In this document: one piece after another, positions 10,029 through 17,286 of the stretch | Layout: every line of letters begins with the position of its first letter | How positions within the stretch are numbered: the stretch's first letter is position 1 | NCBI GenBank assembly: GCA_020073605.1 | Contig: JAIQEW010000012.1 | Coordinates: forward strand, 1 to 64,000 | DNA length: 64,000 bases | From: Terriglobia bacterium | GTDB taxonomy: Bacteria > Acidobacteriota > Terriglobia > Acidiferrales > UBA7541 | Direction of reading: 5' to 3' | Notes under the pieces: model-generated | What the model was told of the DNA's origin: nothing | The model's database searches: none | The model's input: only the letters and a program-made list of their open reading frames with translations | Program-made: the position numbers and the translations under genes

Positions 10029-10288
10029 ACCGGCTTCTTCGTTCGCGATAATGGAGTGGGCTTCGAGGCCCAATATGCCGATAAGTTCTTTGCGGTCTCC
10101 CAGCATCTCCGCGTGCTCATTTCGTCCAGGGAGGAAAAAACTCGGTGAACAGCTACAAGCTCGGCGTTAACAATTACATTCAGAAGCCGTTCAATTTCAG
10201 CGAGTTCCAGGACACTGTCCGTCAGCTCGGCATGTATTGGCTGCTGGTGAACAACCGTCCTCCCGCGGCGGCCCTCGCCCGGAGTTAG
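10029..10288 (+). pseudogene. Remnant of a histidine kinase plus Rcp1-type response regulator pair
   Basis: The first frame reads FFVRDNGVGFEAQYADKFF, the N-box region of a phytochrome-like kinase. It passes directly into VLISSREEK, a response-regulator beta-4 segment, and stops. One base off frame the regulator continues as VNSYKLGVNNYIQKPFNFSE to RQLGMYWLLVNN, the C-terminus of Rcp1-like single-domain regulators. The end of the kinase and the front of the regulator, with its phosphoacceptor, are therefore deleted, and a one-base frameshift follows. It lies 12 bases before an intact kinase with an N-terminal receiver, which may have been a third member of the set. Confidence 0.7.
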
Positions 10289-10300
10289 CCCGGAAATCCC

Positions 10301-12298
10301 ATGTTCAGAAACCCCGCCAACGGCGATTCTCCCTCCGAGAAGCCACTTCGTTTGCTCATCGCGGAGGACGACTCGAACGACTTGGAGTTGTGCCTCCGCA
10401 ATCTGAAGAGATCGGGAGTCAGCTTCGAAGCAAGCACCGTCTCGACCCGGGAGGAATTCGTACAGAAGCTGCGCGAACAGCCTGTCGACCTCATTCTTTC
10501 CGAGTACCGCATGAAGGGCTGGACGGGAATGGACGCGCTCGCCGCCGTCAAGGAAATCTGCCCCGACATTCCGCTCGTCCTCCTCAGTGGAACGCTGGGC
10601 GATGAGCTCGCGGTGGAGTGCATCAAGTCGGGTTTCACGGACTACGTCCTGAAAGATCAGCTCGCACGGCTGCCGATGGCGCTGCGTCGCGCGCAGGAAG
10701 AGAGGGCGCTGCGCGAAGCCGAGATGCAAGCGCACGCCGCTCTTCGGGCCAGCGAGGCGCGCTATCGCAGCCTCGTCCAGAACGCCACGTATGGAATATT
10801 TTGGGCTGAAGAACCGGAAGGCAAGCTGCTCGACGCAAATCCGGCGCTGGCTGCAATGCTCGGATACGATTCCGTCGACGACCTTCTCCGCATCCATCAC
10901 TCCTGGGCGCTCTACCGCCACCCTGCAGACCGGGACAAAGCCCTCCCCGGATACATGCGTCGCGGACGCGCGGACGCAACGTTCGAATGGAAGCGTAAAG
11001 ATGGAACGATCATCACCGTCCGCGTAAACGCCCGGCACGCCACCGGCCCCGACGGACAATCCGAATGCGCGGAAGTGATTGTGGAAGACATCACGGAACG
11101 CATGGCGCTCGAAAAGCAGCTCGTGCAGGCGCAGAAATTCGAAGCGATCGGGCAATTGGCCGGCGGAATCGCGCACGATTTCAACAACATGATCGGCGCG
11201 ATCCTCGGCTGGGCGGATATGGGTATCGACGAAACCGAGGCCGGCTCGCGCCTCCATCGCCATTTCGAAAAAGTGCATCAACAGGCCGAGCGCGCTGCCG
11301 CTCTCACCCGCCAGCTGCTTGCCTTCGCGCGGCGCCAGATTCTCGAGCCGCGCAACGTGGACTTGAATCAGACGGCCGTCGAAACTCTCAGCCTGCTCGA
11401 AAAAGTGATCGGCAGCAACATCGAGATCAAGGCCAACCTGGCGCCGAACCTCTCCGTCGTGCGCGCCGATCCGACGCAAGTCGAGCAGGTGCTGCTGAAT
11501 CTCTGCATCAACGCGCGTGATGCCATGCCCGCCGGCGGCTCGCTGATCATCGAGACGTCAAACATCGTGCTCGATGAGCGATTCTGCGCTTTGCAGCCAC
11601 TGGCGCGTCCCGGCAATTACGCCATGCTCTCCGTAACCGACACCGGAACCGGAATGGACGCCGCCACGCTCGACCGAATTTTCGAGCCGTTTTTCACCAC
11701 CAAGGAGCTTGGCAAGGGGACGGGGCTCGGCCTGGCTACCGTGTACGGGATCGTCCGGCAGCACGGCGGCTTCGTCCACGTATATAGCGAGCTCGGCACG
11801 GGAAGCACCTTTCGCGCGTATTTCCCTGTCAGCGCGGTGTCGCCGGAATCGCTGGCTCAGACCGCGGATGAGGGCCCGCTCCAGGGAGGGTCGGAGACGA
11901 TTCTCCTCGCCGAGGACCACGAAGGCCTGCGCGAGCTCGCGCTCGAAACGTTGACGAGTCTCGGATATCAGGTCGTATCGGCGGTCGACGGCGAACAAGC
12001 CTTGCAGGAATTCCGGGCTCATCGCGACCGGATCGATCTCGCCCTGCTCGACGTGATGCTTCCGAAGCTCAGCGGCCCCGAAGTCTATGCTCGCATACGC
12101 GAAGAAAATCCCGATTTGCGCGTGATCTTCGCCACCGGGTACAGCCCCGATATCGACTTGCTGCGCAAAGTGCAGGAGCAGGGCCTGCCGGTGTTGCAGA
12201 AGCCGTATTCGTCGCGCGACCTGGCGCACAAGATCCGCGAAACGCTCGACCAGCGCCCGGCCGACGCCCCGCGATTAGGTGTTGACACCCCCTCTTGA
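10301..12298 (+). CDS. Soluble hybrid histidine kinase: REC-PAS-HisKA-HATPase-REC
   Basis: A 665-residue cytoplasmic protein with no membrane segment. REC1 (about 12-130) keeps the EDD acidic pocket, but the normal phosphoacceptor Asp is Glu (DLILSEYRMKG; codon GAG). PAS (about 155-270) is followed by HisKA with GGIAHDFNN, HATPase_c (NLCINARDAMP, DTGTGMD, GLGLATVYGI) and a normal C-terminal REC (LLDVMLPKLSG, Lys in LQKPYS). This is the layout of kinases that sense through a receiver and PAS and carry a terminal receiver. Replacement of Asp by Glu often mimics phosphorylation, so REC1 may be locked on. The output partner is unknown. Confidence 0.9.
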   Translation: MFRNPANGDSPSEKPLRLLIAEDDSNDLELCLRNLKRSGVSFEASTVSTREEFVQKLREQPVDLILSEYRMKGWTGMDALAAVKEICPDIPLVLLSGTLGDELAVECIKSGFTDYVLKDQLARLPMALRRAQEERALREAEMQAHAALRASEARYRSLVQNATYGIFWAEEPEGKLLDANPALAAMLGYDSVDDLLRIHHSWALYRHPADRDKALPGYMRRGRADATFEWKRKDGTIITVRVNARHATGPDGQSECAEVIVEDITERMALEKQLVQAQKFEAIGQLAGGIAHDFNNMIGAILGWADMGIDETEAGSRLHRHFEKVHQQAERAAALTRQLLAFARRQILEPRNVDLNQTAVETLSLLEKVIGSNIEIKANLAPNLSVVRADPTQVEQVLLNLCINARDAMPAGGSLIIETSNIVLDERFCALQPLARPGNYAMLSVTDTGTGMDAATLDRIFEPFFTTKELGKGTGLGLATVYGIVRQHGGFVHVYSELGTGSTFRAYFPVSAVSPESLAQTADEGPLQGGSETILLAEDHEGLRELALETLTSLGYQVVSAVDGEQALQEFRAHRDRIDLALLDVMLPKLSGPEVYARIREENPDLRVIFATGYSPDIDLLRKVQEQGLPVLQKPYSSRDLAHKIRETLDQRPADAPRLGVDTPS

Positions 12299-13381
12299 CG
12301 TGTGATAACCGTGGGGCACACGTGGCACCGGCTGACAGCCGGTTTGCCGTGGCACCCAGGCGCGGGAACACCAAAATTCCTGCTGGGTGTTCGGCAACAA
12401 ACCCCACCCACCCCGGGAGGTGGGCGCCTCTGGCGCTTGCCTCCCGTTTTATTTTGGGCCAAGAATTCCCCGCCGAAGTACCAGCCGCCCGTGCAGTGAA
12501 GAGAGACCCTTCGGCCGACCAGCAGTGTCGGCCTCCCTTCACACAAAACGTTCAGGGCAGGCAGGACTCCGATCCTCGTCGGATCGTCAAAAGTGTGTCG
12601 ACCTGAGCGTGTCATTTTTCTTTGTTTTCAGTGAGATAGAGGGCGCATCAAGTGGCGAGGTGTGTCGACTTGAAAAGCGTCGAGAGGCGCCTGCCCGCCG
12701 GAGCGCTCGGGCGTCGGCGCTGTTGAACGGATCGGTGATGGCGGAACCGCCAAACCCGAAGGCTCGCGCGGGTGGGACTGCGCGAGCGGTGGGTTCTGCC
12801 GCCCGACTTGTCGCTCGCGCGCGGATCCGAAGAGAGGTCCTTCGGTCGTCCTGCGGAGCGGACTCCCTCCCTTCCTTCGTCAGGGCACGTTCGGTCGCCG
12901 TGGCGACCTCAGTGCAAGCAGGCGGGAGGCCGATGGTTCGGCGATGCTCACCACAAGTCCTCGTCGGATCGTCGAATTTGGCGAACTTGTCCATCGAGAC
13001 CATGGTTGTAGAGGGAAGAGGAGTTGTCAAGCGTGCGTCCCTGTGGACTGCTTTACATGTCCGGTGTTTGGACTCCGATGGAGTCACCGGACTCCTGAAA
13101 TCGGGGCTCGATGCGAGAGGTTGGATGCTGAATGCTAGAGGTATTTTGTAGCAACCCGACGCGCCCTTTCCGCCTGCGGCGGACGAAGAGTGCGGCACCC
13201 ACAAAGCTTGTCCGAGACGTTGAATGAACTAGGGTATGACTTGTTCATGCGCGGATGTAGTTGGCGGCGTGCAAAGACAATTAAGGGTGCGCCACCGTCA
13301 TATCAACAGCTTTCAATCTGCGGCCCTAGAACTGCACCGCATCCACGAGCAGAAAGTAAGACGCGCCCCAACACTGCATTT
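12299..13381. other. About 1.1 kb with no convincing gene; diverged repeats and a hairpin
   Basis: Open frames here give low-complexity Arg/Ala/Pro-rich translations with no family resemblance. Two diverged copies of one segment are visible, each opening GAAGAGAG then CCTTCGG and closing CCTCGTCGGATCGTC (about 12498-12600 and 12828-12980). A strong stem-loop lies at 13059-13092, with arms GTCCGGTG and CACCGGAC around a nested ACTCC/GGAGT. This looks like decayed intergenic sequence next to the RHS tip graveyard. Confidence 0.6.
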
Positions 13382-13708
13382 TCATAAGGTGTCTTGCTTC
13401 CAGACCTTTTCGATTCTCTCCCAAAAACCGTAACACGTGAATGCTACCAGGGTGAATCCGATCCACACGGGCTTGTTGATATTCAGCAATCCGTGATTTC
13501 CCGCAACCACAAGCGTGGTGAGAAAAACTGCCGAGAGGATTACGATTGCCGGTTGAGATACGGTTATGATTGCCCTGCGCAGCAACAAGATTCCCAGGAC
13601 GGCGGTTAGCCACGGGCCAGGATCACCGCCCCTGGGACCATAAACGGCATCCGCAAAGCAGGCCACCGTTCCAACGCCAAGTATCGACCTGCAAAAACTA
13701 GCTTTCAT
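13382..13708 (-). CDS. Small membrane protein, candidate immunity partner of the tip remnant
   Basis: A 108-residue protein, unrecognised at family level. It has about three hydrophobic spans (WLTAVLGILLLRRAIIT, IVILSAVFLTTLVVAG, WIGFTLVAFTCYGFW) and a charged end ERIEKVWKQ. The ATG is preceded by GGAG eight bases upstream. It begins 27 bases after the end of the RHS-like C-terminal remnant on the same strand, the standard place for an immunity gene. Integral membrane immunity proteins usually protect against membrane-acting toxins. The role is inferred only from position. Confidence 0.5.
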   Translation of the reverse strand: MKASFCRSILGVGTVACFADAVYGPRGGDPGPWLTAVLGILLLRRAIITVSQPAIVILSAVFLTTLVVAGNHGLLNINKPVWIGFTLVAFTCYGFWERIEKVWKQDTL

Positions 13709-13735
13709 TGTTTTAGCTCCGACAAAGCCTTGCCG

Positions 13736-13960
13736 CTAATGTTGATGCGCAAGTTCCCATGCCAGGTGCAAGGCAGCCAAACCGGCATCGACACCGGCTT
13801 TAACTCCCTCATACCCTACATATGCTTTTGGAAGGGGTGTCGCGGCGGCGGCAATCTCGCCCAGCGCTATTGCGTATTTTTCGGGATGCGCATGGAAGTC
13901 TTTCGCAATCTCCCTATTGAAGTAGGCGGGTGGCCCACCCTTTCCAAGGTTAGTACTTCC
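13736..13960 (-). pseudogene. Truncated C-terminal domain, probable displaced RHS/polymorphic toxin tip
   Basis: About 75 residues of protein-like sequence, including YFNREIAKDFHAHPEKYAIA, ending in AALHLAWELAHQH. No start codon, signal peptide or RHS core lies in front. Upstream on the same strand the frame runs into the transposase unit's REP sequences, and the left REP palindrome lies inside this reading frame. It ends just before a small membrane-protein gene. The best reading is a decapitated toxin tip with its immunity gene; an unrelated small-protein remnant is the alternative. Confidence 0.45.
13925..13942 (+). repeat. REP palindrome, left copy
   Basis: GGCGGGTGGCCCACCCTT, with the internal palindrome GGGTGGCCCACCC. 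It is the exact reverse complement of 14767-14784. Confidence 0.75.
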
Positions 13961-14074
13961 CGCAATTGACCGCGAGCCCGGCAAGATGGTACCACTTCGC
14001 CAGTTCCAGTCGGAGTTCATTCCACGCCACTGGGTGCCCCATCCTTCGGTGTGTGAAGGGTGGGGCCTTTCGGG

Positions 14075-14620
14075 ATGGGTCGAGTGCCGAAACGATTGCA
14101 GCGCCGCTATGGACAGCACCACTTGCACTTCATCACGTGCAGTTGCTACCGTCGCCTTCCACTTCTCCGCTCAGTCCGCGCACGCAATCTCTTCCTGAAA
14201 ATCCTCGACGAGGTCCGTCATCGTTACGCGTTCGCTCTGATTGGCTACGTGGTGATGCCCGAGCACTTCCATCTTCTGATCAGCGAATCAAAGATCGGCA
14301 CGCCTTCAACCGTGATGCAAGTACTGAAGCAGCGCGTGTCGAAAGGGCTCCGTGCGCGACAGCGCAAGCGGGCGCCGGCATCGCAATTGCGTCTATGGAG
14401 CGAACCGCCGGAGGGGAGGCTGCGCAGTTTCTGGCAGCGGCGGTTCTACGACTTCAATGTGTGGAGCATCCAGAAAAGGAACGAGAAGTTGAACTACATG
14501 CATCTCAATCCCGTGAAGCGAAGGCTCGTGAAGGACCCGAAGCAGTGGCTCTGGAGCAGCTACGGATTCTACCGATACGGAGATGAAAGCGTTTGCCCGC
14601 CCAATCCAATTCCATGGTAG
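14075..14620 (+). CDS. REP-associated tyrosine transposase (RAYT, Y1/HUH family)
   Basis: A 181-residue relative of the IS200 transposase that cuts REP hairpins through a covalent tyrosine link. Features seen: QHHLHFITCSCYRRLPLL at the N-terminus, the HUH metal site in VVMPEHFHLLISE, the region RRFYDFNVWS with the likely nucleophilic Tyr, and KLNYMHLNPVKRRLV, a RAYT hallmark. The ATG is preferred; an in-frame GTG 15 bases upstream lies inside the REP hairpin. The length is normal and all motifs are intact, so the enzyme is probably active. Confidence 0.93.
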   Translation: MGRVPKRLQRRYGQHHLHFITCSCYRRLPLLRSVRARNLFLKILDEVRHRYAFALIGYVVMPEHFHLLISESKIGTPSTVMQVLKQRVSKGLRARQRKRAPASQLRLWSEPPEGRLRSFWQRRFYDFNVWSIQKRNEKLNYMHLNPVKRRLVKDPKQWLWSSYGFYRYGDESVCPPNPIPW

Positions 14621-14766
14621 GCCTTCGGAAAATCTACTCCGCATCGTGTTGAGCCCGTCCCACCCTTACAAGACAAAGGGTGGGGCACCCGACGGTGTGA
14701 ATTGAACGCTACGATAAGAATGACAGCGGTGCTTCTTGTGGACACAGAATCAAGCTGGAGAATCAG

Positions 14767-14784
14767 AAGGGTGGGCCACCCGCC
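14767..14784 (-). repeat. REP palindrome, right copy
   Basis: AAGGGTGGGCCACCCGCC, the exact inverted partner of the left copy. A second hairpin (CCCACCCTT / AAGGGTGGG) lies about 100 bases nearer the transposase. Confidence 0.75.
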
Positions 14785-14852
14785 CTCTGTCAGAACAGAA
14801 AGCGCTCCTTTTGAACTTTCGTCCTGGAGAACCGACACCTGACAGTACGTTC

Positions 14853-15158
14853 TTATGATTCTGAGATCAAATCATCCAAGATTGCTGACTCAAGCTGTTT
14901 TCTTCTTGTGGGATCAAATGCAATCTTGGCGATCTGGATTTGACCAATTGGCTTCAGAATTAGCTTCCCAAGAAACTCCCAATCACCCCTAGAAAGGTCG
15001 GCTGCCACAGAGTTGGGTAAGAGATAGACTGTATAGTTATCTGGATACTCATCGGCCCCTTGGTCAAATGCACTTTGCATGAGCACTAGCTTGCCGCGAT
15101 GTCTTAGGACTAGGGAGCGCGGATAATCGTAAAACTCAACGTATTGGAAGGGGGTCAT
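14853..15158 (-). CDS. Hypothetical protein, candidate immunity for the orphan RHS tip
   Basis: About 101 residues, soluble, with no family recognised. The sequence includes YDYPRSLVLRHRGKLVLMQS and LGKLILKPIGQIQIAKIAFD, mixed beta-type segments like those of small immunity proteins. It starts 40 bases after the orphan RHS reading frame on the same strand. A GGAGG lies 14 bases before the ATG; an overlapping TTG one codon earlier is also possible. Function is inferred from position only. Confidence 0.55.
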   Translation of the reverse strand: MTPFQYVEFYDYPRSLVLRHRGKLVLMQSAFDQGADEYPDNYTVYLLPNSVAADLSRGDWEFLGKLILKPIGQIQIAKIAFDPTRRKQLESAILDDLISES

Positions 15159-15198
15159 CAATTGATTTCAGTCCTCCGATGTGATCACGGGCTTCTAC

Positions 15199-16665
15199 CT
15201 AGGGCTTTGGAGCCGATGGCACTCTTTCGTTTCGCGGCACAGGATTTGGTTTCGGCTCACTGAACGTATTCTGTCCACCTGTAATGCTGACATGTCTCTC
15301 ATTCGTTGGTCCACCTGGGTATGCAGGTTCGGGTGCCGATCTGACGGTTCCGCCCGCGGCTCTAATCTCGCCCGCACTGCTGGTCCGAATCGTGCCGTGA
15401 GGTACTCCGCCCGCTGCCTCCTCGACGGTCGCGCCATGAGCTCCAGAATACGTGCCGGACGTAGGCAGTTCTTTGGTCCCGCCACGAACAACGATATTGG
15501 AGTCGGGTACTGCCTTTACGCCGTCGCCGGCTAATCCCTTCAAGCCGGTACCTGCCCCAGTCTCAGGCTCGCCGAGCCCCTCGGTGAGGACCAGCAACGT
15601 GGCGGTCGGTCCAATCTTGTTTACACCTTCCATCATTTCTTGGCTGTTTCCAGAGGCAATGCCGCCCACGATTAACCCGACACCCGCGCCCAAGTCGCCT
15701 GCGGTTTGGTTCGCAAGGTCGGTGAACGCGTGATAGGAAATGGTAGCGGCCTGCTTGGTAGCGTCCGCCGAGGTCTTCATATTGTCCGTGAAGCACTCCC
15801 ACCAATTATTGTCGTTACCACAGTGGCCGTCCAAGTCGGAGAAGGATTCCGGGTTGTCGCTGACCATGGCATAGAGGTTTAGCGTTTGCGGATTCGTGAG
15901 GTTCGCGTAGGGCACGGGAACGGGAACTGACGACCAATCCGACGAAAGCCAGCGGCCGATGCGCGAGGAGTAGTAGCGAGCGCCGAAATCGTCGTTGCCT
16001 GTCTCTGTGTCGCGTTCCTTTCCTTCGAACTTGTAGTTCTGCGGGCAGGTGTTGGTCGCGACGCGTTCCCCGCCATAGGGATAGAAGTCGGCGTCGTAGC
16101 AAGGCGTAGTTTGCCCGTCCTGCACGATCTTGCTCGTGCTGCCGAGCATGTCGTTGGCGTAGTAGAAGATGCTGCCGCTCGTGACATTGCGCATGGCGAT
16201 GCGCTTGCCACCGAAGAAGACGTACTCGTTGGTGAAATTGCCGCTGGCGTCCGATTCGTCGAGAATTTCCTTTCCCGCTCCGTACCAGTAGATTTTCCCG
16301 CTCGATTTCTGGACACGATTGCCATCGCCGTCGTAGGTGTAGTTGACGCCCGCGGCGGATTTCATTTCACTTTCAGCGTTCCAGGCGTAGGAGTTCACGC
16401 CGTCCGCCAGCGTGTTGCCGGAAAGATCGTAGGAAAAGCCCGCGGACGAAAGCCGGTTGTTCGTAGCGGCGGTCACGCTCAAACTTTCCTGCGTGCAGCC
16501 GTTGTACGCGGACGACGCCACGCCGATCGCCGTCAGATTCGCCCACTGGTCCAGCGTGTAGGACTCACCCCAGCAGCGCGAGTGGAAGTGGCGTCCGACA
16601 ATCATTATCGCTCGGCTGCTTTTTCCGAGCTTGCCTGCGGCAAGCAGGCCTTGGTCGTCTAACAC
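15199..16665 (-). CDS. Orphan RHS core-plus-tip fragment with its own toxin-like C-terminus
   Basis: A 488-residue frame. Residues about 29-280 copy the RHS core of the main protein (GKERDTETGNDDFGARYY, YAMVSDNPE, DLDGH), and the last 208 residues are unrelated to the main tip. The new tip has an Ala/Gly-rich linker, then HGTIRTSSAGEIRAAGGTV and a Pro-rich end SEPKPNPVPRNERVP. The first 28 residues are not RHS-like, there is no signal peptide, and the GTG start is unconvincing, so the unit is probably silent. Homology to the main gene is collinear for 756 bases (15826-16581 against 17860-18615). Nearly identical DNA on the start-proximal side could let the tip recombine into the expressed gene. 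Confidence 0.8.
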   Translation of the reverse strand: MLDDQGLLAAGKLGKSSRAIMIVGRHFHSRCWGESYTLDQWANLTAIGVASSAYNGCTQESLSVTAATNNRLSSAGFSYDLSGNTLADGVNSYAWNAESEMKSAAGVNYTYDGDGNRVQKSSGKIYWYGAGKEILDESDASGNFTNEYVFFGGKRIAMRNVTSGSIFYYANDMLGSTSKIVQDGQTTPCYDADFYPYGGERVATNTCPQNYKFEGKERDTETGNDDFGARYYSSRIGRWLSSDWSSVPVPVPYANLTNPQTLNLYAMVSDNPESFSDLDGHCGNDNNWWECFTDNMKTSADATKQAATISYHAFTDLANQTAGDLGAGVGLIVGGIASGNSQEMMEGVNKIGPTATLLVLTEGLGEPETGAGTGLKGLAGDGVKAVPDSNIVVRGGTKELPTSGTYSGAHGATVEEAAGGVPHGTIRTSSAGEIRAAGGTVRSAPEPAYPGGPTNERHVSITGGQNTFSEPKPNPVPRNERVPSAPKP

Positions 16666-16718
16666 CTACCAAGTGTACTCGGAGCTAGGAGCCGACAACG
16701 TCATCTAATCAGCCAGAC

Positions 16719-17276
16719 CTACCTGCTAGCGATTCTGGGATACCAACTCTTGTCCTCCTTGGGATTCCAGTCTCGCACACGTTGGCGCAATGCCTCGGCG
16801 TTCTCTGCTGTTCGACCCACCACCTCCGCAACACCGTCGTGACTTATAAAGGCGAAGTAGTCCCCACTTTCAGGTATGAGGAAGGCATCCCACCCAAACA
16901 GGACGGGTATCAGGAAGTAGGCGTGTGTCTCATACACTTCGTCACGTCCAAAGAGATGCCCTGGACGTTCTTCCAAAGGCACTCTTTCTCCCTTCGCGAG
17001 CCTCATCTGCTCGATGATGACAGCCCCGGTTTTTTCAGAGTGATCTCCCCAGATACCTCGCTCCCTGATCCACAGAAGTGCTCCTTCAAAGGGAACGTCT
17101 TCCCACGTAGGAATGAGATGGTCAGCCAAGCCGATCAGGCTCGAAGGCTTTTCTTCCAGTCCGACCGTGAAGCAGAATGAACTTTCCGCGTCGTAGTGAA
17201 GATACCGATCAGCGGTAACTATCAACCCACGCGCCTCGCACCAACTCTTCGCTTCTTCTGTCGTGAAAAGTTTCAC
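16719..17276 (-). CDS. Candidate immunity protein for the main RHS toxin
   Basis: A soluble protein of 185 residues starting at GTG, behind a strong ribosome site (AGGAGGTGGCCA) that lies across the end of the RHS gene. The gap to the RHS stop is 10 bases, so translation is probably coupled. The frame extends 23 codons further, but that would overlap the RHS end. Features: YLHYDAESSFCFTVGLEEKP near the N-terminus and FLIPESGDYFAFISHDGVAE near the C-terminus. I do not recognise the family. The immunity role is inferred from position and coupling. Confidence 0.65.
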   Translation of the reverse strand: MKLFTTEEAKSWCEARGLIVTADRYLHYDAESSFCFTVGLEEKPSSLIGLADHLIPTWEDVPFEGALLWIRERGIWGDHSEKTGAVIIEQMRLAKGERVPLEERPGHLFGRDEVYETHAYFLIPVLFGWDAFLIPESGDYFAFISHDGVAEVVGRTAENAEALRQRVRDWNPKEDKSWYPRIASR

Positions 17277-17286
17277 TGGCCACCTC

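Larger units (their letters stand above)
13925..14784 (+). mobile_element. REP-associated transposase unit bounded by inverted REP palindromes
   Basis: The unit is framed by an exact 18-base inverted pair: GGCGGGTGGCCCACCCTT at 13925 and its complement AAGGGTGGGCCACCCGCC at 14767. Inside these lie further hairpins on each side of the transposase: CCCCATCCTT with AAGGGTGGGG before it, and CCCACCCTT with AAGGGTGGG after it. This is the arrangement of RAYT genes and their REP/BIME substrates. Exact element ends are not defined because these elements make no target duplication. Confidence 0.75.

Noticed and set aside
12279..12310. TTGACA with TGATAA as a promoter at the end of the second hybrid kinase gene
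   Set aside because: Spacing is only 15 bases and no gene follows.
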